A DNA stretch of 6,427 nt from Pseudomonadota bacterium (GTDB lineage: Bacteria; Pseudomonadota; Gammaproteobacteria; Acidithiobacillales; Acidithiobacillaceae), in assembly GCA_021840785.1 (NCBI GenBank), contig JAKBXD010000107.1, positions 1 through 6,427 on the forward strand, written 5' to 3'. The notes below the pieces were generated by a model. That model was not told where the DNA came from, ran no database searches, and saw only the letters and a program-made list of their open reading frames with translations. Both the position numbers and the translations under genes were made by a program. This document shows, one piece after another, positions 1 to 5,271 of the stretch; position 1 is the stretch's first letter; each line of letters begins with the position of its first letter.

Positions 1-582
1 GGGGTTATAGTTCAACTCTGGCAGCAACTGATACCCTCCCCGCTCTCGAACCGCCTGGCTCACGGGGCTATCGGGATCATCGAAGTCCCCAAACATCCGG
101 GCATGCGCAGGACAGGTCAGCACACAGGCCGGTTGCCGCTCTTCTTCCGGGATATCCATATCATAGATCCGATCAATACACAGCGTGCACTTCTTCATGG
201 TCCCCGAGACCCGATCCAGTTCTCGCGCACCGTAGGGACAGGCCCAGGAGCAGTAGTTACAGCCCATGCACTTGTTTTGGTCGACCAATACCACTCCGTC
301 TTCTGCGCGTTTGTAGGATGCCCCCGTGGGGCAGACGGTGACACACTCCGCATTTTCACAATGCATACACGACATCGGAAAATTCACCGTTTTGTTGTGC
401 GGATAGTCTCCCACCTCAAAGTGCCGGATCCGGTTGAACCAGACGCCGGAAGGCTGCGCTCCATAGGGCTGGTAATCGGTTAGCGGCGCAGTCGTCCCGC
501 TGGTGTTCCATTCCTTGCAGGCCACAGCACAAGCGTGACAGCCCACACAGGTATCTAAATCAATGACGAGTCCCAGTCGCAT
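1..582 (-). CDS. soeB: SoeB-type four-cluster [4Fe-4S] electron-transfer subunit (3' end outside window)
   Basis: The visible 194 residues form a DmsB/PsrB/SoeB-type ferredoxin subunit that would carry electrons from the molybdenum subunit to a membrane quinone-reducing anchor. Sixteen cysteines make four clusters: C12/C15/C18/C22, C72/C75/C80/C84, C105/C108/C111/C115, and C132/C135 with C153/C157. The protein begins MRLGLVIDLDTCVGCHAC, a start typical of SoeB. There is no signal peptide, so a cytoplasmic location is inferred. The ATG is preceded by a strong GAGGAGG (590-596) with a 7-nt spacer, and only 14 nt separate it from the soeA stop, so the two are surely co-transcribed. The frame is still open at base 1. 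From memory of the family, about 40 residues are missing, then soeC. It could instead be the B subunit of another CISM enzyme, but the soeA partner favours Soe. Confidence 0.88.
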   Translation of the reverse strand, partial: MRLGLVIDLDTCVGCHACAVACKEWNTSGTTAPLTDYQPYGAQPSGVWFNRIRHFEVGDYPHNKTVNFPMSCMHCENAECVTVCPTGASYKRAEDGVVLVDQNKCMGCNYCSWACPYGARELDRVSGTMKKCTLCIDRIYDMDIPEEERQPACVLTCPAHARMFGDFDDPDSPVSQAVRERGGYQLLPELNYNP

Positions 583-596
583 CGCAAAACCTCCTC

Positions 597-3461
597 TTAC
601 GACTTCAGATTAACGGGTTTGTGGGTGTGGTAGCGCAAGACATCCGGCTGTTTGGGTTCTTGCGGCAGCGGCTTGATGGTGGGGAAAGTAGGCCATACGC
701 CCTCCTCTCCAGGTGCCGCTGGATAAATGCGGACACGAAGATCGTACCAAGCTGCCTGTCCCGTGATGGGATCAGAGTTTGTCATGCGACGCTCACCGGT
801 TTTTGCTGGCAACAGCTCCGAGATCAAATGATTCATCAAGAAGCCACGCGTCGCTTCTGGTGCGTCTGGAGTCAGTGCCCAAGCTCCGGATTGCTTGCCA
901 ATCGCGTTCCAGGTCCACACGGTGTCTTCCTGGCAACCTTCAATGAGTTTTACCTGCACCCGGATTTTGCCGTTGTGGCTTTCCACCCAGACCCAGCTTT
1001 TGTCGGCAATTCCCAGATGTTCCCCGCGCTGGCGATTCATGTAGAGAAAGTTCTGCGAGATGATCTGCCGCAGCCAGGCATTTTGGCTGTCCCAAGAGTG
1101 ATACATCATCATCGGCCGCTGATTGATGGCAAAGAAGGGATACTCCTCTGCATCGACGCGCTGCTGTTCCAACGGTTCGTACCAGATGGGCAAGGGGTCG
1201 AAATATTTGGCAAGTCGCTCGCGATCTGCGGGATCTTTGGGCTTGGGCCCATCGTACACACCCTGCCCGGCCAGACGAAAGCGCTGCAGGGGTTCGGAAT
1301 ACAGTTCGATCAGGATGGGTTTGGCTTCGGGAATGTATCCTGCCTCCACGGCAAACTCGAGATAATCCTTATTGACCGAACGGAAATAGCGCATATTCAT
1401 AGGTAAGTGATATTGAAAGAAGCTCTGGTGATCGATGTAGGCTTCCCATTGCTTCGGATTGGGTTCCCCACGCAGATGCTTGTCGCCCTTTTCGCCGCGC
1501 CACCCCGAGAGAAATCCAATACCTGGCTCTTTCTCAAAATAAACGATAAAGTCCTTGTAACCCTTGTATTTTGGCTTCCCTGCTTTATCAACAAAAGACG
1601 GAAAACCCAGCCTTCCAGCTAGGTCAACCAGGACTTCCTGCCAGGCACGCACTGCACGATCGGGCTCGAGAATGGGATGCCGTATCGAATCACAGACGGC
1701 ATCGGTTTCGGATATGGGTCGATCCAGCATGGAAAGCGTGTCATAGCGTTCCAGATAGGTCGTATCGGGCAAGACCAGATCCGCAAAGTTGACCATTTCC
1801 GAATGGAATGCGTCGGAAACGACGATAAAGGGAATCTTATATTCGCCATCCTTGTCGTCTTTAGCGACGAGCATCTTTTGGATCTCAACCGTATTCATGC
1901 TGCTATTCCAAGCCATATTGGCCATGAACAGCATTAGGGTATCGATGCGGTAAGGATCATAGTTGTGCGCATTAGTGATAACCATGTGCAACAGGCCCTG
2001 AATCGACAGGGGAGTCTCCCAGGAAAAAGCCTTATCGATCCGCTTTGGTCGTCCCTCTTCGTCAATGACCAGGTCCTCTGGTGCCGTCGGATAGCCTAAG
2101 GGTGAGGACTTGAGTGGAGTGTTTGGCGCGCTGTGTTGCGCGGGCTTGACTGGCGGTGGCACAGGCTTGGGATACGGAGGTTTTGCACAGAACCCTCCGG
2201 GACAGTCGATCGTTCCCAAAAGCACCTGCAACAGATGAATGGCCCGAGCCGACTGAAAACCATTGGAATGCGCGGAAACTCCCCGCATGGCATACATGGA
2301 TACCGGACGCCCGATAAAGCGGTCATGTTTACGCCCCGCCCAATCCGTCCATTCGCATTTGATTTCGATGGTCTCTTCGAACGCAATATGGGCCATTTCC
2401 AGGGCCAGGCGCTCGATGGTCTCCGCGCTTACCCCGGTAGTCTCTGCCACCTGTTCCGGCGCATATTGCTCGTCCAGATACTTCTCAGCCAAGAGGGAAA
2501 AGACAGTTTTGACCGTACGGCCATCCGGCATAATCCTTTCGGTGAGCAGAGAAGGATTAATTCCCGCCTGTAGCCCGTCGACAAATTCCTTCTGGCACAT
2601 ATCCCAGGCGTAGGGATTCCCTTCTTCGTTACGCCACAGCAGACCGTCATCAGAATGCCCCGGATCCTGAATGACCAGGAACGGTGCGTTGGTGTACCGA
2701 ATGAGAAAATCCCAATCAAAGAGCTCGTTCTTGAGCAAGACATGCACCATAGAAAGAGCGAGTAGACCGTCGGTTCCCGGACGAATGGCTACCCACTCAT
2801 CGGCAATTGCTTGATAACCCGTCCGCGCGGGATTCACGGCAACGAATTTTGCTCCGTGACGCTTGAGCTTTTCGAGGGCGATTTTGATCGGATTGGAAGC
2901 ATGGTCTTCTGCCACCCCCCAAAGCATGAAGTATTTGGTCCGATCCCAATCTGGATCCCCAAATTCCCAAAAGGCAAACGGCATCATATACAGGCCGCCC
3001 GCCGCCATATTGACTGAGCAGAATCCGCCGTGAGCGGCCCAGTTCAAGGTACCGAACTGTTGCGCCCAGAGTCCGGACAACGCCTGCATCTGGTCACGAC
3101 CGGTGAAGAAGGCCAGCTTGTTGGGATCAGTGGAACGAATTTTTTGCAGTCGCTCTGTCAATATATTGAGCGCGTCTTCCCAGGAAATAGAAACGAACTC
3201 GCCACCACCACGAGCAGTTCCAGGCTTGCGCATTAAAGGACTATGCAGTTTTGCTGGAGAATTCTGCTTCATAATTCCCGACGAGCCCTTGGCGCAGAGC
3301 ACTCCCTGATTAGTCGGATGATTGCGATTGCCTTGGATAAATCGAATATTATTATTTTCCACGGTAACTTTAATGCCGCACCGGCACGCACACATATAAC
3401 AGGTGGAATATTCGATCCGTTGTTTAGTGTGATCTTCAAATACGGTAACTGAGTCGCCCAT
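597..3461 (-). CDS. soeA: SoeA-type molybdopterin oxidoreductase, probable sulfite dehydrogenase catalytic subunit
   Basis: This 954-residue protein belongs to the DMSO-reductase (CISM) superfamily. Family knowledge suggests it oxidises sulfite to sulfate in the cytoplasm and passes electrons to SoeB. The N-terminal [4Fe-4S] domain has C21-x2-C24-x3-C28 and C56 (NQGVLCAKG), with an extra C26. The Mo-bisMGD body follows. C148 in HGGFCSVNMAAGG is a candidate Mo ligand, and the conserved DLVLPDTTYLERYD lies at 561-574. The C-terminal pterin-dinucleotide domain, about 775-915, contains YHSWDSQNAWLRQI. A proline-rich linker at about 427-440 separates the two halves of the body. No twin-arginine signal is present, unlike periplasmic PsrA, PhsA or SreA, and the length exceeds PsrA/PhsA (about 760) and fits SoeA. 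The ATG has GGAGG (3470-3474) with an 8-nt spacer. The substrate is inferred; polysulfide or thiosulfate chemistry cannot be excluded. Confidence 0.85.
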   Translation of the reverse strand: MGDSVTVFEDHTKQRIEYSTCYMCACRCGIKVTVENNNIRFIQGNRNHPTNQGVLCAKGSSGIMKQNSPAKLHSPLMRKPGTARGGGEFVSISWEDALNILTERLQKIRSTDPNKLAFFTGRDQMQALSGLWAQQFGTLNWAAHGGFCSVNMAAGGLYMMPFAFWEFGDPDWDRTKYFMLWGVAEDHASNPIKIALEKLKRHGAKFVAVNPARTGYQAIADEWVAIRPGTDGLLALSMVHVLLKNELFDWDFLIRYTNAPFLVIQDPGHSDDGLLWRNEEGNPYAWDMCQKEFVDGLQAGINPSLLTERIMPDGRTVKTVFSLLAEKYLDEQYAPEQVAETTGVSAETIERLALEMAHIAFEETIEIKCEWTDWAGRKHDRFIGRPVSMYAMRGVSAHSNGFQSARAIHLLQVLLGTIDCPGGFCAKPPYPKPVPPPVKPAQHSAPNTPLKSSPLGYPTAPEDLVIDEEGRPKRIDKAFSWETPLSIQGLLHMVITNAHNYDPYRIDTLMLFMANMAWNSSMNTVEIQKMLVAKDDKDGEYKIPFIVVSDAFHSEMVNFADLVLPDTTYLERYDTLSMLDRPISETDAVCDSIRHPILEPDRAVRAWQEVLVDLAGRLGFPSFVDKAGKPKYKGYKDFIVYFEKEPGIGFLSGWRGEKGDKHLRGEPNPKQWEAYIDHQSFFQYHLPMNMRYFRSVNKDYLEFAVEAGYIPEAKPILIELYSEPLQRFRLAGQGVYDGPKPKDPADRERLAKYFDPLPIWYEPLEQQRVDAEEYPFFAINQRPMMMYHSWDSQNAWLRQIISQNFLYMNRQRGEHLGIADKSWVWVESHNGKIRVQVKLIEGCQEDTVWTWNAIGKQSGAWALTPDAPEATRGFLMNHLISELLPAKTGERRMTNSDPITGQAAWYDLRVRIYPAAPGEEGVWPTFPTIKPLPQEPKQPDVLRYHTHKPVNLKS

Positions 3462-3632
3462 TCACTGAACCTCCGTGATAAAATCATACATGATCATACC
3501 GCCCTGCCAGCGCAGGGTCCAATTCGTTTTTTGAACATCGACATTCGCAAAACGAATATCAGAAACGACGTATCTATTCGGCGTCCTGCGCAATTTCTCA
3601 TAAGAGCAACTCTTGCCTGGAAAAAGAGGCAC
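3462..3632 (-). CDS. Unrecognised 56-residue small protein between the DUF202 gene and soeA
   Basis: A GTG-started ORF of 56 codons begins 12 nt after the DUF202 stop, in the same reading frame. GGAG at 3641-3644 lies 8 nt upstream of the GTG and almost overlaps that stop. Its TGA abuts the soeA ATG with no gap (TGAATG), an arrangement typical of translationally coupled genes. The product starts VPLFPGKSCSYEKLRR, contains RYVVSDIRFANVDV and WTLRWQGG, and ends YDFITEVQ. It has no membrane segment or signal peptide and a single cysteine (C9). I do not recognise the family. The aromatic-rich, strand-like tail looks like the end of a longer protein, so it may be a remnant C-terminus. The same bases hold a good promoter and inverted repeats, so it could be a chance frame in a regulatory region. 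Coding is plausible but not certain. Confidence 0.45.
   Translation of the reverse strand: MPLFPGKSCSYEKLRRTPNRYVVSDIRFANVDVQKTNWTLRWQGGMIMYDFITEVQ
3493..3522 (-). promoter_or_regulatory. Candidate sigma70 promoter for soeAB
   Basis: On the minus strand TTGGAC (3517-3522) and TATGAT (3493-3498) are separated by 18 nt, close to the sigma70 consensus. Transcription would start near 3486, giving a leader of about 25 nt that contains the soeA GGAGG. A second overlapping pair, CTGGCA (3505-3510) and TATGAT (3483-3488) with a 16-nt spacer, is also possible. If used, it would let soeAB be expressed separately from cydAB. It lies inside the 56-codon ORF. Confidence 0.45.
3502..3517. repeat. Perfect 6-bp inverted repeat in the soeA promoter spacer
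   Basis: CCCTGC (3502-3507) and GCAGGG (3512-3517) are exact reverse complements around a 4-nt centre. The dyad fills the gap between the candidate -35 and -10 boxes, where a repressor or spacer-twisting activator could bind. No T-tract follows, so it is not a terminator. Confidence 0.4.
3522..3557. repeat. 9-bp inverted repeat with phased ATTCG boxes upstream of soeA -35
   Basis: ATTCGTTTT (3522-3530) and AAAACGAAT (3549-3557) are perfect reverse complements separated by 18 nt. A further ATTCG at 3543-3547 forms a tighter dyad with CGAAT at 3553-3557, and another ATTCG is at 3576-3580. The direct ATTCG copies start 21 and 33 bp apart, close to two and three helical turns. The set sits immediately upstream of the candidate -35 box, a usual place for activator sites. 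The regulator is unknown, and the sequence is also within the 56-codon ORF. Confidence 0.4.
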
Positions 3633-3644
3633 AGGTTCCTCTCC

Positions 3645-3974
3645 TCATCCACCGCGAGATGTATGGATGACCGTTCCTGCTTCTCTGTTCTCCGCGAGTG
3701 TCATGGAACGATAGATGCCCAATTGAAACAGATACCGGCGGAAACCTATCACCCAAAGAAGGATCCCTAGCGTCAGGGATAGATACCCCATGGTTGCCCA
3801 AACATCCGGACCGAAAAAACGAATCAACGTCAAACCCGCGAGAATCAAGGTGAGCGCAGTGCGCGTATAGGCTAAGATTGTACGCTCATTAGCCAATACG
3901 GTTCGATCCAGTGCGAGCCAGTCACGCAAAATAAATTCACGTGGATCAAATTTAAAATAGGGCATACTTCGCAA
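3645..3974 (-). CDS. DUF202 (YidH-like) small inner-membrane protein
   Basis: The protein has the DUF202 signature RDWLALDRTVLANERTIL, followed by AYTRTAL and a first membrane helix. A second helix (about VWATMGYLSLTLGILLWVIG) follows, then a basic segment, so it is a two-helix inner-membrane protein of about 106-109 residues. The family's molecular function is not established. The start is chosen as TTG at 3974 because AGGAGG (3982-3987) lies 7 nt upstream. ATG at 3965 is possible but would leave a 16-nt spacer. The in-frame ATG at 4016 has no Shine-Dalgarno and would add 14 atypical residues (MLLWLRCCYIGGLD). Its stop is followed directly by a GGAG and an in-frame GTG of the next small ORF. 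Lying between cydAB and soeAB, it may be an accessory membrane factor, but that is only inferred from position. Confidence 0.8.
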   Translation of the reverse strand: MRSMPYFKFDPREFILRDWLALDRTVLANERTILAYTRTALTLILAGLTLIRFFGPDVWATMGYLSLTLGILLWVIGFRRYLFQLGIYRSMTLAENREAGTVIHTSRGG

Positions 3975-3981
3975 ATCAAGG

Positions 3982-3987
3982 CCTCCT
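3982..3987 (-). promoter_or_regulatory. Ribosome binding site that decides the DUF202 start
   Basis: AGGAGG on the minus strand is a near-perfect anti-16S match. It is 7 nt from TTG (3974) and 16 nt from ATG (3965), which favours the TTG start. It lies downstream of the ATG at 4016, arguing against that longer start. Confidence 0.7.
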
Positions 3988-4003
3988 ATATAGCAGCATC
4001 TTA

Positions 4004-4033
4004 ACCATAGCAGCATGCGTGCAGCGATGTAAA
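4004..4033 (-). promoter_or_regulatory. Candidate extended -10 promoter for the DUF202 gene
   Basis: TTTACA (4028-4033) is followed after 18 nt by TATGGT (4004-4009), which carries the extended -10 TGC at 4010-4012. The predicted start near 3997 gives a leader of about 23 nt containing AGGAGG. The -10 is only a 4/6 match. The genes could equally be read through from cydAB. Confidence 0.35.
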
Positions 4034-4087
4034 AGAGTCAAGATGCCGTCGTATCACTGTGGCTTGTATTCGCCAGCAAGATAATCC

Positions 4088-4106
4088 CTTTCTCGAAAAG
4101 AGAAAG
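4088..4106 (-). terminator. Weak hairpin just after cydB
   Basis: CTTTCTC and GAGAAAG form a perfect 7-bp stem around a 5-nt loop, starting 7 nt after the cydB stop. The stem has only three G-C pairs and no U-tract follows on the minus strand, so intrinsic termination would be inefficient. It may instead protect the 3' end of the cydAB message. Confidence 0.3.
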
Positions 4107-4113
4107 ATACCAT

Positions 4114-5199
4114 TCAATGCGCTGAATACAACGCTTTCTTGGTAAACCGTCCGCGAAAGACCCAAATTTGATAACCATTGTAAAGAATCATAATCGGAAC
4201 AAATCCGGTCATGAATAAGGTGAAAACGGCAAGCGAGTCTGCCGGGTTTGCCGCCCCCGCAATGGTCCAGGTGTGCGGAACCATATACGGAAATAGGGTT
4301 GCCCACAGTGCCGCCCATAGCAGAGCCACTACTCCCTCGCCCCACAACAGTGCAACAAAATCGCGCGCGTAGGCGTGTGCCATCATGGATCGATAGGCGA
4401 AAAACAGTATCACCAATAGCCAGGCTGTCCAGAACCACCAATGCATTCCTAACCACTTATCGGCTGCCCAGGGAAAGATCGCTGTTGACCATACCAGCGT
4501 GATCGCAATGGTAGCCAACGCGAGCATGGAAAAGGCATTTGTCCATTTTTTTGCCCGCTGGTGAATGGGATCACCAGGAACAAAACGGGCGCACAGGTAT
4601 AATCCGCCCGCAAGACTGGCGGCAATCACCGCTGCGACTCCAGTCCAAAGGCTAAAGGGAGTAAGAAAGGTCCAGGCTCCACCGGAATAGTGTGGGACCG
4701 CGTTGAAAAGAAGCGCGTGCGCACCAGAGAGGTTCTCAACGGCGATGCCATGCTTCATGGGAAAACCTTCCAACGCACCACCCAAGGCCATTCCGGCACC
4801 AAAGGGCGCAAATAAACTACCCGCCGCGAACATCCATCCCCAAAAGCGTTTGGAACCAATAGCATGCACATGAAATTCAAAGGCTATTGCCCGAGAAATG
4901 ATTGCCCAAAGCGCGATAGCGAGAGGAATGAGCAGATAGTTGAAAGCGGAGCCATAGACCGACGGAAACGCTCCAAAGAGTACGCCACCGGCAACGACCA
5001 GCCAGGTTTCATTGCCGTCCCAGAAGCCAGCCATGGAAGCCATGATAGCCCCTCGTTCCTCTTCATCCCGAGAAAAGAGCGCAAAAATCCCTGCACCGAG
5101 ATCAGCGCCATCAAGTCCTATGTACAACAAAAACATGAGACCCAAAAGGAGCCACCACCAAGTGGAAAGAGCCCCTGCGATTCTAGTGATATCCAACAT
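4114..5199 (-). CDS. cydB: Cytochrome bd-type quinol oxidase subunit II
   Basis: This 361-residue polytopic membrane protein is CydB/CioB, the second subunit of the bd-type oxidase that reduces oxygen to water with electrons from quinol. Family marks are visible: GLDGADLGAG at 28-37, where D30 and D33 correspond to E. coli D26 and D29; WDGNETWLV at 60-68, with D61 corresponding to E. coli D58; then GGVLFGAFPSVYGSAF. The C-terminus has YNGYQIWVFRGRF. Length is within the usual 330-380 range. The start ATG has AGGAG (5208-5212) with an 8-nt spacer and lies 70 nt after the cydA stop, so the pair should be one operon. No short hydrophobic ORF resembling CydX follows. The product is clear, but whether the complex is of the CydAB or cyanide-insensitive (CioAB) type is not settled by this subunit. 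Confidence 0.95.
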   Translation of the reverse strand: MLDITRIAGALSTWWWLLLGLMFLLYIGLDGADLGAGIFALFSRDEEERGAIMASMAGFWDGNETWLVVAGGVLFGAFPSVYGSAFNYLLIPLAIALWAIISRAIAFEFHVHAIGSKRFWGWMFAAGSLFAPFGAGMALGGALEGFPMKHGIAVENLSGAHALLFNAVPHYSGGAWTFLTPFSLWTGVAAVIAASLAGGLYLCARFVPGDPIHQRAKKWTNAFSMLALATIAITLVWSTAIFPWAADKWLGMHWWFWTAWLLVILFFAYRSMMAHAYARDFVALLWGEGVVALLWAALWATLFPYMVPHTWTIAGAANPADSLAVFTLFMTGFVPIMILYNGYQIWVFRGRFTKKALYSAH

Positions 5200-5225
5200 G
5201 ATAATCTCTCCTGATACCTGGGAGG

Positions 5226-5271
5226 AACTGCCATAGCCCCTCCCTCGTTGTTATCTATCTTCCTGGCAGTT
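5226..5271. repeat. 8-bp inverted repeat spanning the cydA-cydB gap
   Basis: AACTGCCA (5226-5233) and TGGCAGTT (5264-5271) are exact reverse complements with a 30-nt loop. One arm includes two bases of the cydA stop and the other ends 13 nt upstream of the cydB AGGAG. A competing 6-bp pair, GGGAGG (5220-5225) with CCTCCC (5239-5244), overlaps it. In the mRNA this could fold and tune cydB translation or stability; chance is possible at this size. Confidence 0.3.

Noticed and set aside
103..483. 126-codon plus-strand ORF
   Set aside because: It lies entirely antisense to the cysteine-rich soeB frame, which has full ferredoxin motifs and a strong ribosome site.
621..1406. 261-codon plus-strand ORF opposite the 3' part of soeA
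   Set aside because: It is antisense to a clearly conserved oxidoreductase, has no recognisable motif, and is explained by codon bias of the gene beneath it.
3502..3517. CCCTGC/GCAGGG hairpin as a terminator between DUF202 and soeA
   Set aside because: There is no T-tract on either side, the stem is short, and it sits within a promoter spacer, so an operator-like role fits better.
3531..3770. 79-codon plus-strand ORF across the DUF202-soeA gap
   Set aside because: It overlaps the DUF202 gene antisense, has no ribosome site, and its product shows no family features.
4054..4113. 19-codon ATG ORF abutting the cydB stop (TGAATG), considered as cydX
   Set aside because: It is polar and charged with no membrane helix, has no Shine-Dalgarno, and is too short for CydX.
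4001..4456. 151-codon minus-strand ORF overlapping the 3' end of cydB
   Set aside because: It is out of frame with cydB over most of its length, and its product is low in recognisable features; it is a shadow running into the gap.
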